Translations under genes and position numbers: made by a program
NCBI GenBank assembly: GCA_023135545.1
Contig: JAGLSY010000262.1
Coordinates: 1-8,779 of the forward strand
DNA: 8,779 nucleotides
Reading direction: 5' to 3'
Source: Thermoplasmata archaeon
Lineage (GTDB): Archaea; Thermoplasmatota; Thermoplasmata; SG8-5; JAGLSY01
Notes under the pieces: generated by a model
Databases searched by the model: none
What the model saw: the letters and a program-made list of their open reading frames with translations, nothing else
Told to the model about the DNA's origin: nothing
Part shown: one piece after another, positions 1-6,630 of the stretch
Position numbering within the stretch: position 1 is the first letter of the stretch
How the letters are laid out: each line of letters starts with the position of its first letter

Positions 1-432
1 GATTCATCCAGGTTCGAATGCCGGCCCACACTTCTGAAGCATGAGAACTCGGGAAACTGCATGTTCACCTCTAAAATTCCGAAAGGCCAGGTGCTCATGT
101 GCCCGTCTGCCCACGCAGAGGGAAAATTGTTGTTTCCGGCAGAGGAGATGGACCTCGCTTTTGACAGGCTGGCAGAGAAAGATATGTTAGTATTCAGGTA
201 TGTTGACCCGAATGGTAATTACGCCGGATATCCATGGAATCCCAATGGTTCGCCGCATAATATTGCTGGAGTCTGCAATCCGCAGGGCAATGTGTTCGGC
301 ATGATGCCCCACCCGGAAAGGGTTATGGACAGGCAGACGCATCCGGACTGGACACGCTCCTTCCCGACCGATATCGGAGACGGGCGTGTGATATTCGAAT
401 CCGTGCTTGATGAGATAACAAAGCGATTCTGA
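1..432 (+). CDS. purQ: Phosphoribosylformylglycinamidine synthase, glutamine amidotransferase subunit (3' part)
   Basis: This is the C-terminal 143 residues of PurQ; the reading frame is open from base 1, so the 5' end lies outside the window. PurQ hydrolyses glutamine and passes ammonia to PurL, which converts FGAR to FGAM in purine synthesis. Visible hallmarks are the SSRFEC segment near the start, HAEGK, the NPNGS..NIAG block and MMPHPER close to the end. The H and E of PHPER complete the Cys-His-Glu triad of class I amidotransferases; the catalytic Cys must lie upstream of the window. The tail after PHPER (HPDW..., then IFESVLDEI) fits the single-domain archaeal/Gram-positive type rather than the fused bacterial PurL. 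It ends at TGA. The gene that follows has its own TATA box, so it is probably not co-transcribed. Family assignment is firm. Confidence 0.93.
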   Translation, partial: DSSRFECRPTLLKHENSGNCMFTSKIPKGQVLMCPSAHAEGKLLFPAEEMDLAFDRLAEKDMLVFRYVDPNGNYAGYPWNPNGSPHNIAGVCNPQGNVFGMMPHPERVMDRQTHPDWTRSFPTDIGDGRVIFESVLDEITKRF

Positions 433-470
433 GCATTATTTTGGCAATCCCAGGGAAATCCCAAGTTTCA

Positions 471-478
471 TTTATATA
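471..478 (+). promoter_or_regulatory. TATA box for the 500-985 membrane protein gene
   Basis: TTTATATA lies in the purQ downstream gap. Its centre is about 25 bases before the ATG at 500, so transcription would start on or next to that ATG (leaderless). The in-frame ATG at 485 would lie upstream of the predicted start site and so outside the message. Confidence 0.6.
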
Positions 479-499
479 TCCATAATGTTATTTGGATTC

Positions 500-985
500 A
501 TGGAAAAGAGAAAAATGAAAGGTAGTGATGGAATATCACACTGGGACGAGCACCAGAGCGATCTGGATGTTCAATGCGACCTTTCAGAGATGGATGTCAT
601 ACAGCCCAAGCAGGTCTTCATAACACTGGCAATCGGCCTCATTGCTCTGATACTGGCCAATATCCTTCACTGGAGCAACACCTATGTGGACGCGACCGGC
701 GTGATCCAGGTGAAGGCTTCACTCGGCGGCTTGCTATTTCTGGCCCTGGTATCCGGCATATTCGGGTATTATGCAGGCATGGCTTTGAAAAAGGTCTGGC
801 TGGCAGTTCCCGTGGTCTTAATGATGGGTGTGCTTACCGTGCTTATCGGCACTTATTACGGGCCGTCAATAATTCTTGGCGAGTACCCGTCCTTCAATGC
901 CAGGCTCATCATCGGCCTCATGGTCTGCCCATTCATCGCGGTGCTGGCAAGTCTGCCAGGTGTCGGAAGATTTTATTTCGCCTGA
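500..985 (+). CDS. Four-helix integral membrane protein of unknown function
   Basis: I do not recognise a family. The protein is 161 residues from the ATG at 500. I chose this start because the TATA box at 471-478 predicts transcription beginning there; an in-frame ATG at 485 would add five residues. Residues 1-36 are hydrophilic, with Lys near the start and a run of acidic residues (HWDEHQSDLD and onward), and probably lie in the cytoplasm. Four hydrophobic stretches follow at roughly 37-57, 74-94, 99-118 and 134-153, rich in Gly, Ala and Leu. A short loop between helices 1 and 2 (HWSNTYVDATG) would face outside if the N-terminus is cytoplasmic. No catalytic motif, metal-binding pattern or transporter signature is visible. 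It lies between purQ and another envelope gene, which does not suggest a role. Coding status rests on length, hydrophobic pattern and promoter placement. Confidence 0.75.
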   Translation: MEKRKMKGSDGISHWDEHQSDLDVQCDLSEMDVIQPKQVFITLAIGLIALILANILHWSNTYVDATGVIQVKASLGGLLFLALVSGIFGYYAGMALKKVWLAVPVVLMMGVLTVLIGTYYGPSIILGEYPSFNARLIIGLMVCPFIAVLASLPGVGRFYFA

Positions 986-1053
986 CCACGAACAATATTA
1001 TCCAGCCCTGCAAAAGTCCTGAATCTAGCTTCCATGTTTGGAGATAACAAACC

Positions 1054-1059
1054 TTATAT
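1054..1059 (+). promoter_or_regulatory. TATA box for the 1082-1864 gene
   Basis: TTATAT is centred about 25 bases upstream of the ATG at 1082. As with the preceding gene, this predicts a leaderless message and argues against the in-frame ATG at 1034, which lies upstream of the box. Confidence 0.55.
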
Positions 1060-1081
1060 CCATACACCCCCATCATTAATT

Positions 1082-1864
1082 ATGAAGGGAAGTGCTTTTT
1101 CGCTGTTTGTGGCGGCTTTGTTGATATCATGCTCATTGGCCTTTGTTCTTACAGGCCAGTCAATTGCGCAAGATATGGATATTGTCTATGTTGACGAGGG
1201 CGGATTCTATGTCTCAGGACCCTATGACTCGTATACTGTCAGCGAGATTTGGGTGAACGCAACTGTGGTCTCTGGGGGCAATATAGATGTCTATCTGATG
1301 ACCTACATCCAGGCCGAAAATGCATATCCTGGCGGCCCCTATGGATACTATGACCCCTATGCCGAATCCCCGGAGGAAAGAGACCCAAAGGCCGTGTCCT
1401 TCAGTTCCCTCTCGAAGGAGGATGTGAGCTCGGCCAGCATATATTACAAGTTCCCCGAGACAACAGACGATTATTACGGATTCCCGGATGAAGGGATTTT
1501 CGTCATCATAGACAACCGGGACTGCTCCCTCACCCCCAACGACGCAGATGCGACTGGCCAAGTTACTGTCGAATTATCGGTCGAGTCCAGCATATCGGGA
1601 TTCCCCTTCATGGACCCTTTCACTGGCCTGCTGTGGCCAATGGTAATAATGGCCATAGCCGGGCTGGGCTTCATTATTCTGATAATAGTTCTGGTCATGG
1701 CCAGTGAAAAGAAAAAGAGGAAAGAGCCGGTATATCCACCCCAACCATACGACCAGGCTCATATGTACCAACAGCCGGGACAGCCGCCGCCAGGGCAGAC
1801 CCCAGAACAGCAACCTAGCTATGGGCAGAACCAGCCACCCTCAGGCCCCCCTGATAGAGAATAG
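1082..1864 (+). CDS. Secreted, C-terminally anchored membrane protein with Pro/Gln-rich cytoplasmic tail
   Basis: The protein is 260 residues from the ATG at 1082, chosen because it follows the TATA box at leaderless distance and begins a clean signal peptide. Residues 1-30 have a Lys, a long hydrophobic core and an AQ junction typical of Sec signals. Residues 31-180 form an ectodomain predicted to be beta-rich. It has a Tyr/Pro/Gly-rich stretch (about 82-95) and an EGIFVIIDNRDC segment followed by VTVELSVES, resembling the beta-sandwich ectodomains of archaeal surface proteins. A single membrane helix spans about 183-206, followed by a positive stop-transfer segment (KKKRK). The tail from about 216 is dominated by Pro, Gln, Tyr and Gly and should lie in the cytoplasm. 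No enzyme motif is visible. The family is not recognised; a role in surface structure or in sensing with tail-mediated partner binding is conjecture. Confidence 0.78.
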   Translation: MKGSAFSLFVAALLISCSLAFVLTGQSIAQDMDIVYVDEGGFYVSGPYDSYTVSEIWVNATVVSGGNIDVYLMTYIQAENAYPGGPYGYYDPYAESPEERDPKAVSFSSLSKEDVSSASIYYKFPETTDDYYGFPDEGIFVIIDNRDCSLTPNDADATGQVTVELSVESSISGFPFMDPFTGLLWPMVIMAIAGLGFIILIIVLVMASEKKKRKEPVYPPQPYDQAHMYQQPGQPPPGQTPEQQPSYGQNQPPSGPPDRE

Positions 1865-1885
1865 GTGCACAGCCGGAATCATTCT

Positions 1886-2248
1886 TCATTCTGAGATTTC
1901 CAGTATTTTTTTCTCCTCAAGAAGATGAACGATCAGTGTCTTCATGTCCCAATTGTTGTTCTCCCTGGTGAGGGCACAGAAGATGGGACGGCCCTTTTTC
2001 GGATAGTTTTCAAGAACCAGGCCTATCTGGTCATCATCGAAGCCCAGGAGCATGAGGACTTTGGTTTCAGCATCACCAAAGGTTGATGCTGAAGGTCCGG
2101 TTTTGAGTATCTGGCCCACGATCACATCATCCTTTCCCGAGGCCCCGATCAAAACAATTTCTGACTCCAGCATGGAGGCCAGCATCTCCTGAACCTCAAG
2201 TGCAGAGGTTTCGTCATAGCCGTATGTCAAGATTCCGATGGCAGGCAT
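1886..2248 (-). CDS. DUF3783-like small protein
   Basis: This 120-residue soluble protein has no signal peptide or membrane helix. The N-terminal half (about 1-60) has an alpha/beta look, with alternating hydrophobic strands such as AIGILTYG and SEIVLIGAS. The C-terminal half carries the pattern I associate with DUF3783: a strand ending in GFDDDQIGLVLE, a PIFCALT segment, then N..W....L..HLLEE. That domain occurs in Firmicutes and archaea and has no established function that I know of; the match is from memory of the pattern, not a search. A TATA-like ATTTATAAT (+ strand 2277-2285) lies about 33 bases upstream, giving a short leader. The gene converges on the 1082-1864 gene with 21 bases between stop codons. 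Its divergent neighbour is the aminopeptidase at 2376. Confidence 0.72.
   Translation of the reverse strand: MPAIGILTYGYDETSALEVQEMLASMLESEIVLIGASGKDDVIVGQILKTGPSASTFGDAETKVLMLLGFDDDQIGLVLENYPKKGRPIFCALTRENNNWDMKTLIVHLLEEKKILEISE
1906..1912 (+). terminator. Poly-T tract downstream of the 1082-1864 gene
   Basis: Seven consecutive T residues lie about 42 bases past the stop codon, followed by a pyrimidine-rich stretch. Archaeal RNA polymerase often terminates at such tracts without a hairpin. The tract lies inside the 3' end of the convergent DUF3783-like gene, so the two transcripts would overlap. Confidence 0.4.
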
Positions 2249-2276
2249 CTTATCGAACCTTTAACCTGATTTCTTG

Positions 2277-2285
2277 ATTTATAAT
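2277..2285 (-). promoter_or_regulatory. TATA-like box for the DUF3783-like gene
   Basis: On the - strand this reads ATTATAAAT. Its centre is about 33 bases from the ATG at 2248, which predicts a leader of roughly 5-8 bases. Confidence 0.45.
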
Positions 2286-2344
2286 TATCGCTGCCAGACC
2301 GAGAATTTACATGATTAAATAAGTTGTGTGTATGGTGGAACAGT

Positions 2345-2352
2345 TAAATATA
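2345..2352 (+). promoter_or_regulatory. TATA box for the M29 aminopeptidase gene
   Basis: TAAATATA is centred about 27 bases upstream of the ATG at 2376. The placement supports leaderless initiation there and excludes the in-frame ATG at 2328, which precedes the box. Confidence 0.55.
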
Positions 2353-2375
2353 AGTTATATTTTAATGGCTGGTTG

Positions 2376-3407
2376 ATGGTTCCTATAGAGCAAGGGGCAA
2401 AAATAGCTGTCGAGAAATGCATGCACGTTGAGCCAGGTGACAGGGTTCTCATCGTGGCAGATGAAGACAGCAAGGACATAGGTATTGCCCTGAGAAAGGC
2501 CTCCCTGGAGATTACGCCCCACGTGAGATTTTTCAACATAGACCTGCCAGCATACGGCGGGCGTCCGCTCAAGCACATGCCGGAAGGCCTGCAGGAAGCC
2601 ATCTTGGAAGCCACCGTCACCTTCTTCGTCGCTGGGGCAAAGGAGGGGGAGCTGGCCACTATCAGGGAGCCCTTCCTGAAACTTGTAAAGCAGAAGGCCA
2701 GGCATGCCCACATGGTCGGTGTTTCCAATAATATCATGGAGGATGGGATGTGTGTGGACTATGACGTGGTCTCCAAGATCACCGAGAATGTCTACAGGAT
2801 GGTCAAGGATGCAAAGGAGATAAGGGTGACATCACCTGCCGGCACGGATTTTGTGGCCAGGATGGATTCCTCCATGAAATGGATTCCATGCTCCGGCGTG
2901 GTTACAAAGATAGGAGAGTGGGATAATCTTCCATCAGGAGAGGTTTTCACGGCCCCGTTAACCCTGGAGGGAAAACTGGTCGTTGACGGAACCGTTGGAG
3001 ACTGGCTAGGCGAAAAATACAATGAACTCGTTGACTTCTTGGAAACACCGCTCATCATCGATGTGGAAATCGAGAACGGCGGTTCCTATGTCAAATACTG
3101 CGAGTGCGGTAATAAGGAACTCCTGGAGGACTTCACAAAGTACATCAACAGCGAAAAATGCGCATCCAGGGTCGGCGAACTGGGCATCGGCACAAATATA
3201 TTCCTGAAAAAGATAGTGGGAAATATCCTCCAGGATGAAAAACTGCCAACAATACATGTGGCCTTCGGAGACCCATACCAAGAAAAGACCGGGGCGTCGT
3301 GGGGATGCCACCACCACATCGACCTGCTCATGCTCAAGTGCTCCATCATCGTCGACGGCGTGGAGATAATGAAGGATGGCGAGTACCTGAAGATGATCAC
3401 TGGGTAA
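2376..3407 (+). CDS. M29-family aminopeptidase (aminopeptidase T-like metallopeptidase)
   Basis: The product is 343 residues from the ATG at 2376, a usual length for the family. Upstream codons to 2328 are open but lie before the TATA box. M29 enzymes are cytoplasmic two-metal aminopeptidases that remove N-terminal residues from peptides. The expected order of motifs is present: an N-terminal Rossmann-like half (GDRVLIVADE near 21-30), then SGEVFTAP (Glu at about 189), GELGIGTN (Glu at about 268), an EKLPTIHVAFG block (His at about 294), and a His-His-His-Ile-Asp cluster near 312-316. The last supplies the conserved His and Asp metal ligands. No signal peptide is present, consistent with peptide turnover in the cytoplasm. 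It converges on thiC with an AT-rich terminator between them. Substrate preference cannot be judged; family assignment is strong. Confidence 0.87.
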   Translation: MVPIEQGAKIAVEKCMHVEPGDRVLIVADEDSKDIGIALRKASLEITPHVRFFNIDLPAYGGRPLKHMPEGLQEAILEATVTFFVAGAKEGELATIREPFLKLVKQKARHAHMVGVSNNIMEDGMCVDYDVVSKITENVYRMVKDAKEIRVTSPAGTDFVARMDSSMKWIPCSGVVTKIGEWDNLPSGEVFTAPLTLEGKLVVDGTVGDWLGEKYNELVDFLETPLIIDVEIENGGSYVKYCECGNKELLEDFTKYINSEKCASRVGELGIGTNIFLKKIVGNILQDEKLPTIHVAFGDPYQEKTGASWGCHHHIDLLMLKCSIIVDGVEIMKDGEYLKMITG

Positions 3408-3440
3408 AATAATATTTGTCCCAATTAATAGTTTTAATAA

Positions 3441-3474
3441 AATAATTAAATTTATTTTTGTTTATTTAATTATC
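3441..3474. terminator. Bidirectional AT-rich hairpin terminator between convergent genes
   Basis: A perfect 10-base inverted repeat (ATAATTAAAT at 3442-3451, ATTTAATTAT at 3464-3473) encloses a 12-base T-rich loop. The stem lies in a 77-base gap that is almost entirely A/T, with T-rich tracts readable on both strands. It sits between the stop codons of the aminopeptidase and thiC, so it could end both transcripts. Confidence 0.5.
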
Positions 3475-3484
3475 ACTAGTTATT

Positions 3485-4759
3485 TTAATCATCCTTATCC
3501 ATGTGCTCTTTAATCAGTTTAATCGCGCAATATTCTCCGCACATGGAGCACACGTCTTCATCTTCGGGTTTCCTGTCTCCCCTCCGCTTCCTCGCGTGCT
3601 CGGGGTCGATGGCATGTTTGTATATAACTTCCCAGTCAAGGTCCTTTCTGCCCTGAGATATGGCATTATCCCTTTCCATACCACGGCCTCTTGCGACATC
3701 GGCGGCGTGGGCCGCTATCTTGCTGGTTATCGTGCCGATCTTGACATCCTCCACATTTGGCAGGCATAGGTGTTCCGCCGGGGTGACGTAGCACAGGAAA
3801 TCGGCCCCGTGATAGGCGGCCAGTGCTCCACCGATGGCCCCGACTATATGGTCGTAGCCAGGAGCAATATCCGTGACCAGCGGTCCCAGAACGTAGAACG
3901 GGGCGTCTTTGCAAACCGTCTTCTCGATGGTCATGTTGGCCTCGATCTGGTTGAGTGGAATGTGGCCCGGCCCCTCCACCATGGTCTGAACATTGGCCTC
4001 CCTGGCACGCTGGACGCATTCGCCCAGTATGATGAGCTCCTGAAGCTGGGGGCCGTCGGTGGCATCTGCAATACTGCCGGGCCTCAACCCGTCGCCCAGG
4101 CTCAGCGTGAATTCGTATTTCCGGGCCAGTTCGAGAAGGTAATCGTAATTGGCGTAAAGTGGATTTTCCATGTCATTGGCCAGTATCCAGGCCGTCAGGA
4201 AGGAACCGCCTCTGCTGACAATATCGGTCAGCCTGCCGCATTTTTTCAATCTGGCTATGCTCTCCCTGGTTATGCCGGTGTGCACGGTCATGAAGTCCAC
4301 GCCGTCCTTGGCGTGTTTCTCGATGCCGTTGAAGATCATGTCCTCGGTCATGTCGACCACGGAGCATTTTCTGGCCATCTCCAGACCCGCCTGGTAGATG
4401 GGAACCGTGCCGATCGGGACATTAACTTCCTTGATTATGCGAGCCCTTATGGCATCCACATCACCACCGGTGCTAAGGTCCATGATGGCATCCGCCCCGA
4501 ATTTCAAAGCCACGCGGGCCTTCTCCAGCTCCTCCTCCACATCCATGCAGTCTTCTGACGTGCCAAGATTAACATTGACCTTGACGCTGCAGCCCTGCCC
4601 GATTCCTTTAAGAATCGGGTTGTGGATGGGATTGGACGGAATCACGACTCGGCCTGCAGCAACCGAGCGCCTCAGCTTCTCGGGGTCGATATTCTCATCC
4701 TTGGCCACCTGCCGGATTATATCGGTAATTCCGGATTTGGCCTCTGCCATGATGCTCAT
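3485..4759 (-). CDS. thiC: Phosphomethylpyrimidine (HMP-P) synthase ThiC
   Basis: ThiC is a non-canonical radical SAM enzyme that rearranges aminoimidazole ribotide into HMP phosphate, the pyrimidine half of thiamine. The protein is 424 residues, the short form of archaea and many anaerobes; the E. coli type is about 630 because of an extra N-terminal domain. Conserved blocks are visible in order: GRVVIP near the start, VNVNLGTS, DAIMDLSTGGD, VPIGTVPIYQA, DFMTVHTGIT, SRGGSF, LSLGDGLRPG, MVEGPGHIPL, YVLGPLVTDIAPGYDH and LCYVTPAEHLCLP. The C-terminal cluster-binding motif is CSMCGEYC at 404-411. The start is ATG 4759, about 30 bases after a TATA-like box; the ATG three codons later is an alternative. 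Only 44 bases separate it from the upstream gene, so no TPP riboswitch fits there. No other thiamine gene is nearby. Confidence 0.96.
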   Translation of the reverse strand: MSIMAEAKSGITDIIRQVAKDENIDPEKLRRSVAAGRVVIPSNPIHNPILKGIGQGCSVKVNVNLGTSEDCMDVEEELEKARVALKFGADAIMDLSTGGDVDAIRARIIKEVNVPIGTVPIYQAGLEMARKCSVVDMTEDMIFNGIEKHAKDGVDFMTVHTGITRESIARLKKCGRLTDIVSRGGSFLTAWILANDMENPLYANYDYLLELARKYEFTLSLGDGLRPGSIADATDGPQLQELIILGECVQRAREANVQTMVEGPGHIPLNQIEANMTIEKTVCKDAPFYVLGPLVTDIAPGYDHIVGAIGGALAAYHGADFLCYVTPAEHLCLPNVEDVKIGTITSKIAAHAADVARGRGMERDNAISQGRKDLDWEVIYKHAIDPEHARKRRGDRKPEDEDVCSMCGEYCAIKLIKEHMDKDD

Positions 4760-4784
4760 ACCCGAACCAATATCATGCTTGGTA

Positions 4785-4794
4785 AAAATATTTT
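4785..4794 (-). promoter_or_regulatory. TATA-like box for thiC
   Basis: AAAATATTTT is centred about 30 bases before the thiC ATG, with a purine-rich stretch (GGGGGAA on the - strand) just upstream that could act as a BRE. This predicts separate, nearly leaderless transcription of thiC despite the close upstream gene. Confidence 0.45.
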
Positions 4795-4803
4795 CCCCCG
4801 CAA

Positions 4804-5481
4804 TTAACTCAGAGGGGTTTCAAAGAGACCTGAATCGCCGACCATGGTCACTACACAGTCGGTGGGAAGATGGTAAACTTCGAAGGAGTATTCGGTTCCC
4901 GGCTCAAGGCCAGTTAATGTTATGTAATCCCCGGAATTTATCTCGCCGCCTGCAAGATTGTGATCGAAATAGTCGGCAGAAGCCCCATCGGGTGCGTTAT
5001 CCCAAGTCGCGCTCGCTTCATTCCCGAACGTTAACAAAGAAATAGTCCCGGCACTTAAACCGTCTTCGTAGACAAAAATTTCTATCTCATCATATTCAAT
5101 CTGCCCTGAGAAGTGGCCAAAGATTATCTTCCCCTCTGTGGCACTCGTGGCCGAGCAGTCGTTCCAGGCACCTACCGGAACCGCCTCATAGGTCGAGCCG
5201 CCGAAGCCAATCACCATGACGTAGAGCACCGGAACACCGATCAGTACAATGGCTACTATAATCACCAGTACCACAATAATGATGGTTGACGAATCCTTCT
5301 TGGGCGGCGGTGGTGGAGGTGCGTACATGGACTGGTCTTGCTGAGGATGGAAATACGGTGGCTGACCAGGAGGCGGCTGCTCCGAGGGGGGTGGGGGTGG
5401 ATGAGGCGATTGTCCGCCCTGCTGTCCATTTTGCTGCACCTGTGAGGGCTCACCTTGATTCTGAAAATTATCTGGCACCAT
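4804..5481 (-). CDS. Pilin-like membrane protein with proline-rich N-terminal extension
   Basis: The protein is 225 residues from the ATG at 5481. That start follows a GGTGG Shine-Dalgarno-like sequence with 8 bases of spacing; a GTG at 5493 in the same frame would add four residues. Residues 1-60 are Gln-, Pro- and Gly-rich and end in six prolines followed by KK. One very hydrophobic helix spans about 66-91. The remainder is a beta-rich ectodomain of about 130 residues. Two parts resemble archaeal type IV pilin domains as I remember them: GKIIFGHFSGQIEYDEIEIFV, and further on SGDYITLTGLEPGTEYSFEVYH. The helix-then-beta-domain order also fits. However, the helix is far from the N-terminus and no clear prepilin peptidase site precedes it, so it may be a pilin-derived anchored surface protein. 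Three ectodomain Cys could form a disulphide. Coding status is strong; the pilin link is tentative. Confidence 0.75.
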   Translation of the reverse strand: MVPDNFQNQGEPSQVQQNGQQGGQSPHPPPPPSEQPPPGQPPYFHPQQDQSMYAPPPPPPKKDSSTIIIVVLVIIVAIVLIGVPVLYVMVIGFGGSTYEAVPVGAWNDCSATSATEGKIIFGHFSGQIEYDEIEIFVYEDGLSAGTISLLTFGNEASATWDNAPDGASADYFDHNLAGGEINSGDYITLTGLEPGTEYSFEVYHLPTDCVVTMVGDSGLFETPLS

Positions 5482-5489
5482 GTTATCTT

Positions 5490-5494
5490 CCACC
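5490..5494 (-). promoter_or_regulatory. Shine-Dalgarno-like GGTGG that decides the start at 5481
   Basis: On the - strand GGTGG lies 8 bases before the ATG at 5481 and overlaps the competing GTG at 5493. A weak TATA-like AAATAAAC (5522-5529) would place transcription near 5500, leaving a short leader that includes this site. This would be one of the few leadered genes in the window. Confidence 0.35.
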
Positions 5495-5542
5495 GATATG
5501 GAAAAGGAATATGCGATTATTGTTTATTTGATTTTCTACTTA

Positions 5543-6607
5543 TCAGGAATCTTCTCCATCATCATCCTTACCAAGGGATATTGTGCTTATCGACGGGCCA
5601 TCATCCACTGTCCTTGTCCTGGATGCTGGCCTGGGTCTTTTCTCCCTCGGCTTATCGCCAGGCTTGCTCAGTCCCGGAATTACTATCTCTTCCTCGACTT
5701 CCGGCTCCCTCCTGGCCAGCCTGTATCTCCCATCATCCGCGCTCATTCGCCGATTGTACTCGATGAACTCCCTGAGGTCTTTCTGCTTCATCCTCCGGTA
5801 GAAGAAAAATATAACCATAACTGAAACAGCCAGCACGATGATTATGATGGAGGGCACGAGCCAGGTATGGGTCATCCAGAATACGTCCTTATCACTAAGC
5901 TGTGCCTCGGCCACGATTATGTACTTGTATTCCCCATAAACATCGGACCAGAGGTTGCCGGTGTAGTAAAATGAATCATCATTGAAGTTGAGGGTGAAGT
6001 ACTGGATGTAGTTCTCAGAGCCGTCATAGCAGAAGTTGGGGTCATAGACATACACCCTGGCGGTATTGTCAGAATACTCGACCGCCCTGTAGGCCACGGT
6101 GGCATGACCCAGATATCCACCCAGATCCGATTGCAGGTAGAACAATACCATGACCGGATTGTCCACCCTGAGCTGGTCCCTTATCAGATGATACTGGCCA
6201 GTGAGGTTGTAGCGGTGCGTCTGATAGGCCAGTTCCTGGTCTTCCCAAACCTCCTCCCAGGTCTTCTGGTACTCGTGAACTATCTCACCGGTATCGTCGA
6301 AGGTGATATCATAGGTGGTGGCGGCCCCGCCAGGCCTATCCTTCATGCCCTCGTAATAGAGGATGGAAGTGATCGATATGCCATAGCAATGGCCGGGAGT
6401 ATTGGCCGCATAGCTGCCGTAGTTATCGAAGTTGTAGCCGTCACGGGTGACATTGAAGCCGGTGGTGTAACCCACCACCTCCACCGCCTGTGCATCCACG
6501 GTTTGTGTGAGGGGAGCCAGTGGTGCTGAGAACATAATTAATAAGATAAATAATATATAAAATAATTTATTAATATTAATGGCTGCTTCCCTCGTGGGCC
6601 CTTGCAT
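5543..6607 (-). CDS. Membrane-anchored, extracellular papain-like (C39-like) cysteine protease
   Basis: This is a 354-residue predicted type I membrane protein. The start at 6607 is chosen because the TATA box at 6631-6638 puts transcription next to it; the in-frame ATG at 6631 overlaps that box. A signal peptide covers about 1-40 (LFYILFILLIMF core, likely cleavage near VDA-QA). The ectodomain carries an ordered Cys-His-Asp set: GHCYGIS (Cys74), then a PVMVLFYL strand, GHATVAY (His168) and VYVYDPN (Asp189/Asn191). This is the spacing and context of papain-fold/C39-type peptidases. A membrane helix at about 249-270 is followed by FFFYRRMKQK and a charged cytoplasmic tail of about 80 residues, with Arg/Lys/Pro-rich and acidic stretches. 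The likely role is cleavage of proteins or peptides at the cell surface; a transglutaminase-like or inactive homologue is possible. The family has no gene name that I recognise. Confidence 0.75.
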   Translation of the reverse strand: MQGPTREAAININKLFYILFILLIMFSAPLAPLTQTVDAQAVEVVGYTTGFNVTRDGYNFDNYGSYAANTPGHCYGISITSILYYEGMKDRPGGAATTYDITFDDTGEIVHEYQKTWEEVWEDQELAYQTHRYNLTGQYHLIRDQLRVDNPVMVLFYLQSDLGGYLGHATVAYRAVEYSDNTARVYVYDPNFCYDGSENYIQYFTLNFNDDSFYYTGNLWSDVYGEYKYIIVAEAQLSDKDVFWMTHTWLVPSIIIIVLAVSVMVIFFFYRRMKQKDLREFIEYNRRMSADDGRYRLARREPEVEEEIVIPGLSKPGDKPREKRPRPASRTRTVDDGPSISTISLGKDDDGEDS

Positions 6608-6630
6608 GAATGATAATTGGTCAATATTCA

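Noticed and set aside
574..1047. 157-codon frame overlapping the four-helix membrane protein
   Set aside because: It is rich in Arg, His and Cys without pattern, and overlaps a frame with clear membrane helices and a promoter.
3770..4558. 262-codon open frame on the + strand opposite thiC
   Set aside because: It is antisense to a fully conserved thiC, and its translation shows no domain pattern; it is a shadow of thiC codon bias.
5286..5824. Several + strand frames opposite the pilin-like and protease genes
   Set aside because: They are antisense to well-supported genes and have no start-site signals or recognisable motifs.
6535..6560. Internal ATG at 6535 with an AT-rich TATA-like stretch upstream as the real start of the protease
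   Set aside because: The box is too close (about 20 bases) for leaderless initiation, and this start would remove most of the signal peptide's hydrophobic core.
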